Source: Bacteroidales bacterium UBA5371
GTDB taxonomy: Bacteria > Bacteroidota > Bacteroidia > Bacteroidales > P3
NCBI GenBank assembly: GCA_002407855.1
Contig: DHPF01000012.1
Location: forward strand, 262,061 to 322,847
Length of the DNA stretch: 60,787 nt
Direction: 5' to 3'
The translations under genes were made by a program, and so were the position numbers. The notes below the pieces were generated by a model, which saw nothing but the letters and a program-made list of their open reading frames with translations, made no database searches and was not told where the DNA came from. Below are positions 1 to 8,303 of this stretch, piece after piece; position 1 is the first letter of the stretch, and each line of letters opens with the position of its first letter.

Positions 1-3
1 GCG

Positions 4-36
4 TTGAAATTATTTTCAATAGGCATTGAAATTATT
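4..36. repeat. Two copies of a short 22-bp-spaced repeat at the window edge
   Basis: The string TTGAAATTATT occurs at 4-14 and again at 26-36, exactly 22 bp apart, each followed by a T/A-rich stretch and TAGGCAT. The rest of 1-277 shows no convincing gene. Frame 1 is open only to the stop at 64-66 and could be the tail of an upstream gene, but nothing in it is recognisable. Confidence 0.4.
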
Positions 37-226
37 CTTATAGGCATAGGATTGAATACAATCTGAAAAGAGATTGATTTTGAGGTAGTTTAAGGACATG
101 TGGTAAAGAGGAAATAATTTTAAGTGATTGAAAAAAATGTTATATCTTTACCAAAGTAACACAACATTTGAGAAGGGGAAATGCAAATAAAGATTCAATA
201 ATTTTAATTCCTAATCTAAAATATTA

Positions 227-254
227 TATCTTTGGAAAGTTTTTTGTATTTTTG
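227..254 (+). promoter_or_regulatory. Candidate promoter(s) of dnaX
   Basis: Two matches to the Bacteroidota -7 element TAnnTTTG lie upstream of the dnaX ATG: TATCTTTG at 227-234 and TATTTTTG at 247-254. No clear TTTG -33 box is seen at the usual distance, so the assignment rests on the -7 element alone. Confidence 0.45.
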
Positions 255-277
255 GCAAAGTTTTATGAATAATAAAT

Positions 278-2008
278 ATGGAAAATTATATAGTTTCGGC
301 TCGTAAGTACCGTCCTTCTGATTTTAAAAGCGTGGTTGGACAATCGCATATTACAACAACTTTGCAAAATGCAATCAAAACAAATCAATTAGCACAAGCC
401 TTTTTATTTTGTGGTCCAAGAGGGGTTGGCAAGACTACTTGTGCAAGAATATTAGCAAAGACTATTAATTGCACCAATCCTACTGCCGATATTGAAGCCT
501 GTAATCAATGTGAAAGCTGTTCTTCTTTCAACTCTAATGCTGCTTTCAACATTGTGGAATTAGACGCTGCTTCAAATAATTCTGTCGATGATATTAGAGC
601 TTTGGTTGAACAAGTTCGTATTCCTCCACAAGGAGGTAGGTTTAAAGTGTATATAATTGACGAGGTTCATATGCTTTCTACTTCTGCTTTTAATGCTTTT
701 TTAAAAACATTGGAAGAGCCTCCTGCTTATGCCAAATTTATTCTTGCTACAACTGAAAAGCATAAAATTATCCCAACCATTCTTTCAAGGTGTCAGATTT
801 TTGATTTCCATAGGATAAAAAACGAAGACATAATTAAGCATTTAGAGTACATAGCTCAAAAAGAGAGCGTAAAATTTGACCAAGAGGCTTTGCATATAAT
901 TGCACAAAAGTCAGACGGAGGTTTACGTGATGCTCTTTCTATGTTTGATCAATTGGTATCTTTCACAAACGGCAATCTAACCTATTCTAACATTATTGAA
1001 AACCTAAATATTCTTGATTACGATTATTATTTTAAGTTTGTTGATAGTTTATTGGCCTCTGACATAACGAATACTTTAATTCTCTTTGATGAGGTTTTGG
1101 AGAAAGGATTTGAAGGATTGCATTTCATAAACGGGCTATCTTCTCATCTGAGGAGTTTATTGGTAAGTAAAGATGCTCAAACGGCGTATCTTATGGAAGC
1201 AAGTCAAAACATACAACAGAAATATGTTTATCAGGCATCAAGATGCTCCATTACTTTTATTTTAAGAGCCTTAGACTTTGCCAATACTTGTGCTATGGAT
1301 TATAGGAATGCTTCTAACAGGAGGCTGTGTGTTGAGTTAGCTCTTTTGAAAATGGCTAATATAATGAACAAACTCCAACCTAAAACATTGTCTCCCAGGC
1401 AAAGCTTAGAGGAAAAGCCTGTTATAAAAGAAGAATCTAATAATATTATTGAGCAACCTAATAAGGATGTTGAGCAACCTAATAAGGATATTGAGCAACC
1501 TGAAAAGGATGTTAAAGATGATACAGAGAAAATAAAGAAAGAAATAGTTATTCCCAAAAGCTCTTCATTCTCAATAAATACAAATATAGATAAAACTATT
1601 AAAGTAGATGAACAAGAACAATTAAAGAGAAACCCTCCCATTACAGCTCTTGACTGGGATATTTTCACTCAAAAGCTAAACGAATACGCCGATACAATTA
1701 AGGATTCTAAGCCTAATTTGTTCTTTATTCTTACAAGTTGCGAGATAACAAATAATAATGATAACTCTGCAACCATTACTTTTTTAAACTCAATGCAGGA
1801 AAGAGAATTTGAAATGGCAAGATATGATATGGTTAAAATCCTGCGTAAAGCTACAGGATGTTCAGTATTTCAATTCAAAGCAAAGACCATTCAAGAGGAA
1901 ACAAAAGAAAAGCTCTATCGTCCATTAGATAAATTCAATTTCCTTGTGGAAAAGCAGCCTGCATTATTAAAACTTAGAGCCGAATTTGACTTTGATATAG
2001 ATTATTAA
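278..2008 (+). CDS. dnaX: DNA polymerase III subunit gamma/tau
   Basis: This is the ATPase subunit of the clamp loader, which places the sliding clamp on DNA and ties the polymerases together. The N-terminal AAA+ domain is complete: Walker A GPRGVGKT at residues 46-53, a zinc module with Cys65, Cys75, Cys78 and Cys81, Walker B YIIDEVHML near 125-133, and the sensor/arginine-finger region ATTEKHKIIPTILSRCQ near 157-173. After about residue 370 comes a low-complexity acidic/Lys linker with a three-copy seven-residue repeat, then a C-terminal domain as in tau. At 576 residues it is a normal length. The ATG is preceded by TAnnTTTG elements and no Shine-Dalgarno. No frameshift-type gamma signal was looked for in detail. 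Confidence 0.96.
   Translation: MENYIVSARKYRPSDFKSVVGQSHITTTLQNAIKTNQLAQAFLFCGPRGVGKTTCARILAKTINCTNPTADIEACNQCESCSSFNSNAAFNIVELDAASNNSVDDIRALVEQVRIPPQGGRFKVYIIDEVHMLSTSAFNAFLKTLEEPPAYAKFILATTEKHKIIPTILSRCQIFDFHRIKNEDIIKHLEYIAQKESVKFDQEALHIIAQKSDGGLRDALSMFDQLVSFTNGNLTYSNIIENLNILDYDYYFKFVDSLLASDITNTLILFDEVLEKGFEGLHFINGLSSHLRSLLVSKDAQTAYLMEASQNIQQKYVYQASRCSITFILRALDFANTCAMDYRNASNRRLCVELALLKMANIMNKLQPKTLSPRQSLEEKPVIKEESNNIIEQPNKDVEQPNKDIEQPEKDVKDDTEKIKKEIVIPKSSSFSINTNIDKTIKVDEQEQLKRNPPITALDWDIFTQKLNEYADTIKDSKPNLFFILTSCEITNNNDNSATITFLNSMQEREFEMARYDMVKILRKATGCSVFQFKAKTIQEETKEKLYRPLDKFNFLVEKQPALLKLRAEFDFDIDY
1451..1513 (+). repeat. In-frame 21-bp tandem repeat inside dnaX
   Basis: Three consecutive 21-bp copies encode EQPNKDV, EQPNKDI and EQPEKDV in the linker between the ATPase and C-terminal parts of DnaX. 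The copies differ at few bases, which suggests recent slippage expansion. The sequence is unrelated to the intergenic TTGATTCTAA arrays, although the period is the same. Confidence 0.85.
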
Positions 2009-2027
2009 ATAAAAGACACAAAAGAAT

Positions 2028-3362
2028 ATGGGTGAAGCATTAATTTTCTTAGGCATTCTAATCTTTGCAGCACATTTGTTTGCAATGATGTTTTCAAAAA
2101 AAAAGATACCAGATGTTCTACTATTAATTATAATAGGAATAATCATTGGCCCTGTTTTAGGATTTGTTAGTCCAAACTTCTTAGGTCAGTCTGGAACTAT
2201 ATTTACTTCTGTTGTATTAATTGTAATTCTTTTTGACGGAGGATTAGATATAAGTGTTCACGACTTAAAACTCTCGTGGAAACCAACCATAAGCCTTACT
2301 CTGGCTTCATTAATCCTCTCTATTTTCTTAGCTACAATTGTATGTTTATTTATTGGCTTGTCTATTATCAATAGTTTAATTGTAGGAATAATTCTCTCAG
2401 GCACCTCTTCTGCGGTTGTTATACCTCTAACACAACATCTAAAACTTGGAAAAAGCACTAAGACCGTTTTAGTTTTAGAAAGTGCAATAACAGATATTAT
2501 TTGTTTTGTTTTGGCTCTTGCCTTTATTGAAGCATCAAAGGAGGGCAATGGTGTAAATGTTGGTTCAGTTGCAGGAGGAGTTGTTTCTTCTTTTGTTATG
2601 GCAATTATAATTGGAGTTATTTGCTCAATAGTTTGGTCGAGCCTTCTTCAAAAAATAAGGACATTTAAAAACTCTATGTTTTTAACCCCTGCCTACTTGT
2701 TTATTGTTTATGGCCTAACAGAGTATATGGGTTTTAGTGGAGCTATTGCCGTTTTAGCCGTTGGGATAACTATTGCTAATATGGAATACTTTCATTTCAA
2801 ATTTTTAGAACGCTTCCAAAAAGGAAGAGAATTAAAACTTACAGAATCCGAAAAGGCTTTTGTAAGCGAATTAGTTTTTGTTTTGAAAACGTTTTTCTTT
2901 GTTTACATCGGTATTTCTATTCCTTTCAATAATTATGTAGCATTGATAGCAGGCTTAGTTATTACATTAATATTATTAGTAATGAGAATCTTTGTTGCTA
3001 AATACTTCTCGCCAAAGTCCTCCAATGGTTTTGATAAGAGCATTGTATCTATTATGATACCCAAAGGAATTGCCGCAGCAGTTTTAGCTTCTATACCCGA
3101 ACAAATGGGCTTACCACAAGGAGAAATGATTAAGTATGTTGTTTATGCAACAGTTTTGTTCTCCATTTTATTATGCTCAATTCTAATCTTTGTAATAGAA
3201 AGATACCCGAGAGCTAATTTAATGATGCGTTTTTTCTTTAATCCGAAGAAGAAAGTAAAGAAAGAAAGTATTAATATTGACGTCCAAAATACAGAAATAA
3301 CGCAGCAGTCAAATGATGTAATGGAAAGCCCCAGTAGTTATGAAAAAGAAGTAAAAGAATAG
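2028..3362 (+). CDS. Cation:proton antiporter, CPA1/NhaP-like
   Basis: This is an inner-membrane exchanger of Na+ or K+ for protons. The 444 residues form a chain of about 12-13 hydrophobic helices, followed by a roughly 45-residue charged cytoplasmic tail rich in Lys and Glu. Family landmarks are FDGGLD at 69-74, LSGTSSAVV near 123-131 and ESAITD at 151-156, where many CPA1 proteins have ESxxND; Asp156 is the expected ion-binding aspartate. It starts 19 bp after the dnaX stop, so it is probably cotranscribed with it. The ion cannot be told from sequence. It lacks the C-terminal TrkA or CNMP domains found in some relatives. Confidence 0.88.
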   Translation: MGEALIFLGILIFAAHLFAMMFSKKKIPDVLLLIIIGIIIGPVLGFVSPNFLGQSGTIFTSVVLIVILFDGGLDISVHDLKLSWKPTISLTLASLILSIFLATIVCLFIGLSIINSLIVGIILSGTSSAVVIPLTQHLKLGKSTKTVLVLESAITDIICFVLALAFIEASKEGNGVNVGSVAGGVVSSFVMAIIIGVICSIVWSSLLQKIRTFKNSMFLTPAYLFIVYGLTEYMGFSGAIAVLAVGITIANMEYFHFKFLERFQKGRELKLTESEKAFVSELVFVLKTFFFVYIGISIPFNNYVALIAGLVITLILLVMRIFVAKYFSPKSSNGFDKSIVSIMIPKGIAAAVLASIPEQMGLPQGEMIKYVVYATVLFSILLCSILIFVIERYPRANLMMRFFFNPKKKVKKESINIDVQNTEITQQSNDVMESPSSYEKEVKE

Positions 3363-3467
3363 TTTACCTCCCAACAATAACTTTACATTAAGTAGTCTTT
3401 CAGTTAAGAATTACATTATATGTAAAAACTTATGTTTTAAATAAAGACAGAAACAATTTACTGAAAC

Positions 3468-3572
3468 TTGATTCTAATTTATTAAGACTTGATTCTATTT
3501 TACTGAAACTTGATTCTAATAAATTATCTCTTGATTCTAATTTTTTGAAACTTGATTCTAATAATTAGGCTT
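3468..3572 (+). repeat. TTGATTCTAA array A, 5 units of 21 bp
   Basis: Cores start at 3468, 3489, 3510, 3531 and 3552, each exactly 21 bp after the last. The array lies between the convergent antiporter and phosphopantetheinyl transferase genes and runs to within 3 bp of the stop codon of the latter. The linkers vary (for example TTTACTGAAAC, or an AAATTATCTC type), while the core differs by at most one base. The rest of the gap (3363-3467) shows no gene. Confidence 0.95.
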
Positions 3573-3574
3573 TT

Positions 3575-4153
3575 TTATTCCTGATAACAAATTGAAATAA
3601 AAACACCTTCATCATTATTAAACTCTGATTGGAGTTTCACTTGGGTTTTATTGTAAAGAATTTGAGGATTTTGATTAGCCCTTTTTGGAAGGATTATCTG
3701 AAATGTTTTCAAATTATTGGCTATACCCTCGCCCGTACATTTTACATACGCCTCTTTTAATGTCCATAATTGCGTGAAAGCTCTGTTTTGCAGATTAGCA
3801 TTTGAAAGACTTGCCAAATAAATAGCTTCCTTTGGATGAAGAAATCGTTGTGATATTGCAGCTTTATATTGTCTTACCTGCTCTATGTCTATGCCTATTG
3901 GTTTATTATGAAGGGCTATGGCAATATATTGTTTGGTGTGTGAGATAGAGAACTCTTGCTTAGGGTTATATTTAAAAAAGGGCTTACCTTCAAGAGTATA
4001 TCCTATCTCTTTATTGAAGGTAAAGCCCTTTTCTTCTATTATCTGTTGTAGGAATTGCTTTGCCCATAATGAGATTTGCTTTGGTAAACCAAGACTATTG
4101 TCTTGTCCGAATTTACTTTTTGCTTCTTCTATATGGTAAAGAAAGTATTCCAT
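3575..4153 (-). CDS. 4'-phosphopantetheinyl transferase (Sfp/AcpT type)
   Basis: It transfers the phosphopantetheine arm of CoA to a serine of a carrier protein. The superfamily motifs are GIDIE (about residues 88-92, counting from the upstream TTG; Mg-binding acidic residues) and WTLKEAYVK (131-139). About 190 residues is short for Sfp but fits small members of the family. The ATG at 4153 is preferred to the in-frame TTG at 4156. It follows the FKBP gene by 13 bp on the same strand. The substrate is not shown here: it could be the fatty-acid ACP, a second carrier protein, or an aryl-polyene or lipid carrier. The 3' end is abutted by repeat array A. Confidence 0.88.
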   Translation of the reverse strand: MEYFLYHIEEAKSKFGQDNSLGLPKQISLWAKQFLQQIIEEKGFTFNKEIGYTLEGKPFFKYNPKQEFSISHTKQYIAIALHNKPIGIDIEQVRQYKAAISQRFLHPKEAIYLASLSNANLQNRAFTQLWTLKEAYVKCTGEGIANNLKTFQIILPKRANQNPQILYNKTQVKLQSEFNNDEGVFISICYQE

Positions 4154-4166
4154 CAACGATACTTAA

Positions 4167-4790
4167 TTACTCGTTAATGCCAAGCAATTCTACATCAAAG
4201 ATTAGTGTACTTCCGCTTGGGATTGTTCCTACTGGAGAATCGCCATAAGCAAGGTCTGCTGGTATAAAGAACTTGTATTTTGCCCCTACGTTCATTAGTT
4301 GCACTCCTTCTGTCCATCCTGGGATTACTTGATTGAGTGGGAACGATATTGGTTCACCTCTTTGTAGTGAGGAGTCAAATACTTCGCCTGTTATCAAAGA
4401 GCCATGGTAGTGCACCTTAACAGTATCTGTTGGTTTTGGATTATTTCCAGAGCCTTCTTTTTCTACCTTGTATTGTAGTCCACTTGGGGTTTCTTTTACT
4501 CCTTCTTTATCTTTGTTTGCTTTTAAGAACAATGCTCCTTCTTCTCTTGCTTTTAGTCCTGCTTGTTGCATTTGAGCTTGTTTCTTAGCTTGCATTTCTT
4601 GTTGCCAAGCTGCCATTACGCTGTTCTTTTCATCCTCCTTCATTAGGTTAAGATTTTGTCCGGTGGCTGCTTTTTTCATTGCCTCTATCATTATATCAAG
4701 GTCCAAGTCGTAGCCTTCTTTAAGAAAGCTATTACCAATATCTTCGCCTATAATGTAACTTACTTTGGCTTTATCGTTTTTTAATTCCAT
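4167..4790 (-). CDS. FKBP-type peptidyl-prolyl cis-trans isomerase
   Basis: It catalyses cis-trans isomerisation of proline peptide bonds and assists folding. The N-terminal half (about residues 1-100) is the helical dimerisation domain of Mip/FkpA-like FKBPs (AAWQQEMQAKKQAQ and similar). The C-terminal half is the FKBP fold with VKVHYHGSLITGEVFDSS, VIPGWTEGVQLM and FFIPADLAYG. There is no signal peptide or lipobox at the ATG, so unlike many Mip-type relatives it looks cytoplasmic unless the start is wrong. It sits between the S46 peptidase and the phosphopantetheinyl transferase, all on the minus strand and tightly spaced. Confidence 0.95.
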   Translation of the reverse strand: MELKNDKAKVSYIIGEDIGNSFLKEGYDLDLDIMIEAMKKAATGQNLNLMKEDEKNSVMAAWQQEMQAKKQAQMQQAGLKAREEGALFLKANKDKEGVKETPSGLQYKVEKEGSGNNPKPTDTVKVHYHGSLITGEVFDSSLQRGEPISFPLNQVIPGWTEGVQLMNVGAKYKFFIPADLAYGDSPVGTIPSGSTLIFDVELLGINE

Positions 4791-4832
4791 TTTGTTTTGT
4801 TTAATAGTTAATGTAAATTGATTTTGTTTGAT

Positions 4833-6986
4833 TTATTTTATTATTGTTAATTCGTCTATTATATTCTTTGCCCCTGCAAATTTATCTATAATAAACAGAA
4901 CATATCTTGCATCTACGTTAATTGTGCGTTGCAATTCTGGTTCAAAGGCTATATCTCCACTCATTGCCTCCCAATTACCATCAAATGCTAATCCAATTAG
5001 ATGTCCTTCTGCATTGAGAATTGGACTTCCAGAGTTACCTCCTGTTATATCATTATTTGACAAGAAGCAAGTTATTACGTTTCCTTTCTCATCGGCATAT
5101 TGTCCAAAATCTTTGTTTTTGTATAGTTCTTTTAGTTTTTCCGGAACAATGAATTCATCAGATGTTGCGTCTTCTTTTTCCATTACTCCTGAAAGGTTAG
5201 TAACATAATCGTAATGTATTGCATCGGCAGGATAGTAGTCTAAGACCTGTCCGTATGTCATACGCATTGTGAAGTTAGCATCAGGATATTGTACAAGGGA
5301 AGCGTCCATTTCTCTTAATGCGGCAACGAAACGATGTCTTGCCTGAGTAAGCTCTTCTTCTGCATTAGTATTCACTCCTTCAGGATTAATTAAAGCATAT
5401 GCAGAAACTGCTGTATTGAAAACTAAATCCTTTTTTAATTTCTTACTTTTTGGATTTTCAATAAACTTATTAAGGCTCTCCTTTGTTGCAAATACAGACT
5501 TATCAAAAGCTTTATCAATATACTTATCTAAATCTCCCTTAGCATTCTTTTTAAGCATTGGTGTAATAATCTTTTCTCCTTCAACAGATGCTACTAATTT
5601 AACAAGGGATCTGAATAAAGCCTTTTCTGTTTCGTGGTCGTAGGTCTTAAAATGCTCTTCTGTCATATTTTTTACAGCATCTTTTAAGATTTCTGCTCTG
5701 GGGTCTTTTTGCTCCGCAAGTTTTATTAATATTGTTGTTCTAAATGCTAAAAGCGAACGCTGACTACTCATTAGCCCTAAATTACCATACCAAGAATATT
5801 TAGTGGAAGATAGTTCACTTACCTTCTTATTTGCTTTTTCTAAATCGCCAACAACATCACCATATTTATCTATTCTTGCTTTATCTTCATTAATCCATTT
5901 TGTCAATCTATCTTCAATAGCTTTTTTCTTATTGTATATATCTAATCTTTTAAGTCCTCTTAATTCACCTCTCTTATTTTTCCATAGGTTCATATATCCT
6001 GCATAGTCGGAGGCATAGATAAGTCTTATTCTATCTTCCTTATCCATCATTTCTTTCATAGTTGGAAGCATATATTTGCCTGCTGTTTCTATTGAAGGGT
6101 TAATAATATCTACAACATTTTTTACTTCTCCTGAGGTCATATATCTTTCGGTGGAACCTGGGTAACCCCAAATCATTGTGAAATCACCTCTTTTAACTCC
6201 CTTCAAACTTATTGGAAGGAAATGTTTTGGTTTGTAAGGCACATTGTCTTTTGAAAACTTTGCAGGTTTATTATCAGGACTTGCATAAACTCTAAAAATG
6301 GCAAAGTCGCCTGTATGACGAGGCCACATCCAATTGTCTGTATCGCCTCCAAACTTACCTATTGATGAAGGTGGAGCTCCAACAAGTCGCACATCAGTGA
6401 ATACTTCATAAATAAACATATAGTATTCCAAGCCTTCAAAGAAAGGTTTGATTACTACTTTGTATTGTCCATCTGATGAGTTTTGAGAAGAAAGGGTTTC
6501 AATCCTCTTTTCAATAGAGTCTTTTATAGGTGTTTTATCTAATTTATTGACATAGTCTCCCAAAATCTCTTTTGTTACGTCTTCCATTCTAATTAGAAAC
6601 GAAACACTCATATCTGGAATTGGTAATTCCTCATTTAGGGAGTATGCCCAAAAGCCATTTTTTAAATAGTCGTGCTCAACGGTTGATTGGCCTGAAATAG
6701 CATCATAACCGCAATGGTGATTGGTAAAGAGCAATCCTTTTTCTGAAACTATCTCTCCTGTACAACCATTGCCAAATTGTACAATGGCATCTTTCAAACT
6801 TGAATTATTAAAACTATATAGCTCTTCGGCCGTTAGCTTTAAGCCCATTTTTTGCATGGTTGAATAGTTCAATTTCTTAAAGAACATAGGTAACCACATA
6901 CCTTCGTCTGGTGCTGGCTTAGGATTAGAAAAGCCAATTGTTGATACAAACAATAGCATTAATGCCGTTAATGTAATCTTTCTCAT
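4833..6986 (-). CDS. dpp7: Dipeptidyl-peptidase, family S46, DPP7 type
   Basis: This is a periplasmic serine exopeptidase that removes dipeptides from oligopeptides, a key step in amino-acid feeding by asaccharolytic Bacteroidales. A signal peptide occupies about residues 1-20. The catalytic His lies in TNHHCGYDAI (90/91) and the nucleophile Ser652 in GGNSGSP; the Asp is expected in the GGDTDNWMWPRHTGDF region. Eighteen residues after the serine (position 670, in FDGNWE) there is Gly. In this family Gly there goes with DPP7 (hydrophobic P1), while DPP11 has Arg and cuts after Asp/Glu. The full length of 717 residues matches the family. No T9SS tail is seen. Confidence 0.95.
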   Translation of the reverse strand: MRKITLTALMLLFVSTIGFSNPKPAPDEGMWLPMFFKKLNYSTMQKMGLKLTAEELYSFNNSSLKDAIVQFGNGCTGEIVSEKGLLFTNHHCGYDAISGQSTVEHDYLKNGFWAYSLNEELPIPDMSVSFLIRMEDVTKEILGDYVNKLDKTPIKDSIEKRIETLSSQNSSDGQYKVVIKPFFEGLEYYMFIYEVFTDVRLVGAPPSSIGKFGGDTDNWMWPRHTGDFAIFRVYASPDNKPAKFSKDNVPYKPKHFLPISLKGVKRGDFTMIWGYPGSTERYMTSGEVKNVVDIINPSIETAGKYMLPTMKEMMDKEDRIRLIYASDYAGYMNLWKNKRGELRGLKRLDIYNKKKAIEDRLTKWINEDKARIDKYGDVVGDLEKANKKVSELSSTKYSWYGNLGLMSSQRSLLAFRTTILIKLAEQKDPRAEILKDAVKNMTEEHFKTYDHETEKALFRSLVKLVASVEGEKIITPMLKKNAKGDLDKYIDKAFDKSVFATKESLNKFIENPKSKKLKKDLVFNTAVSAYALINPEGVNTNAEEELTQARHRFVAALREMDASLVQYPDANFTMRMTYGQVLDYYPADAIHYDYVTNLSGVMEKEDATSDEFIVPEKLKELYKNKDFGQYADEKGNVITCFLSNNDITGGNSGSPILNAEGHLIGLAFDGNWEAMSGDIAFEPELQRTINVDARYVLFIIDKFAGAKNIIDELTIIK

Positions 6987-6998
6987 ATTTTATTTATT

Positions 6999-8240
6999 TT
7001 AGGTTATATATTTTATTTGTGAATACTTCTCTTTGTTGAACACTATTTGTGCTACTTCTTGTATTTCTTTTGCTTCTATCTTTTCAATTTCTTCATTTGT
7101 TACCATTAGGCTATCTATACGATTATAATTTAGTATTGACTTACCCATTGAAATAACTTCATTTTGATTGCTTTCATATTGAATTGCTAATTGTCCTATG
7201 AGTTGTTGTTTGGCGTGTTTGAGGGATAGTGGCGTAATTAGTTCATTACAATAGTAGTTTAACTCGTTTTCTATCAGCTTTATTGTTTTATCTATATTTT
7301 TCGGGTCAGTTGCAGCATAAACAGTAAAGAGTCCTGTGTCGGAATAGGCAGTATAGTTGGACTCCAAAGCGTAGGTAAAGCCGTATTTTTCTCTTATCTT
7401 CATATTTAATCGAGAGTTCATGGCTGGTCCTCCTACAATATTATTTAGAAGTGAAAAAGCTATCTTATACCTATTCTTATAACTAAATGCTATATTACCA
7501 ATAATAATATGTGATTGATATGTATCTCTATTATATTCTTTTGTCTTGGGTTTATAGTTCTTATGAGGAGTTCTTTTTGCCTTTTTATTATCTGTTTGTA
7601 TTATTCCAAAATATTTCTCACATAATTTAACCCAATCTTCAAAAGAAATAGCTCCAATAGTTGAAATTACAATTGAGTCCATTGAATATGTTCTTGAAAT
7701 AAATTTCTTTATTTTTTCGGTATTAAAGGAATTAACATTGTCTTTTGTACCTAATATATAACGCCCTAAGCCATGGTTCCCAAAAACTAAGTTATCAAAG
7801 TTGTCAAAGATTAATTCCGAAGGGTTGTCTTCGTATGAGTTTATCTCGTCAATGATTACTGTTTTTTCTTTTTCTAATTCTTTTTGAGCAAAGGTGGAAT
7901 TAAATAATATATCTGCAAAGAGCTCTAAAACTCTTTCGTGATAGGAGTTGAGAAAGGTTGAATATATACACGTTTCTTCTTTTGTTGTGAAGGCATTAAG
8001 CTCTCCCCCAACCCCATCAATCCTATTTAATATATGTACATTCTTTCTTTTCTGGGTGCCTTTAAAGATACAGTGTTCTATAAAATGTGCTATTCCGTTT
8101 TCTTCCAGAAGCTCGTCTCTTGAACCAACATTAATTGTTATGGCACAATGAGCAACAGGAGAATAAGTTGAACGATGAACAAGACGAATTCCATTTGAAA
8201 GGCGATGTTGTTTGTAGGCAAATTCCGATTCTAAAACCAC
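6999..8240 (-). CDS. M16 family zinc peptidase (processing-peptidase type)
   Basis: It carries the inverted zinc site HxxEH in GIAHFIEHCIFKGT (about residues 46-59), with the downstream glutamate expected in the EKTVIIDEINSYEDN segment. Its 413 residues correspond to a two-domain, single-chain subunit like YmxG/PqqL-related bacterial M16B peptidases. There is no signal peptide, so it is probably cytoplasmic and degrades peptides. The start is GTG at 8240: an in-frame stop lies only two codons upstream and there is no nearby ATG. It is 12 bp upstream of dpp7, so the two peptidases are probably cotranscribed and may act in sequence on imported peptides. Confidence 0.92.
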   Translation of the reverse strand: MVLESEFAYKQHRLSNGIRLVHRSTYSPVAHCAITINVGSRDELLEENGIAHFIEHCIFKGTQKRKNVHILNRIDGVGGELNAFTTKEETCIYSTFLNSYHERVLELFADILFNSTFAQKELEKEKTVIIDEINSYEDNPSELIFDNFDNLVFGNHGLGRYILGTKDNVNSFNTEKIKKFISRTYSMDSIVISTIGAISFEDWVKLCEKYFGIIQTDNKKAKRTPHKNYKPKTKEYNRDTYQSHIIIGNIAFSYKNRYKIAFSLLNNIVGGPAMNSRLNMKIREKYGFTYALESNYTAYSDTGLFTVYAATDPKNIDKTIKLIENELNYYCNELITPLSLKHAKQQLIGQLAIQYESNQNEVISMGKSILNYNRIDSLMVTNEEIEKIEAKEIQEVAQIVFNKEKYSQIKYIT

Positions 8241-8303
8241 AAGTGTTTATTATTTTATTTTTAGTTATTGGAGTTCTGATTTATTTGAGCAAAGGTTATT
8301 GTT

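Noticed and set aside
1300..1668. 122-codon minus-strand frame opposite dnaX
   Set aside because: It is the complement of the low-complexity DnaX linker repeat; its Ser/Leu repeats mirror that coding sequence.
3468..3572. TTGATTCTAA arrays as CRISPR arrays
   Set aside because: The conserved core is only about 10 bp and the linkers 11 bp and not unique; there are no cas genes. CRISPR repeats and spacers are longer.
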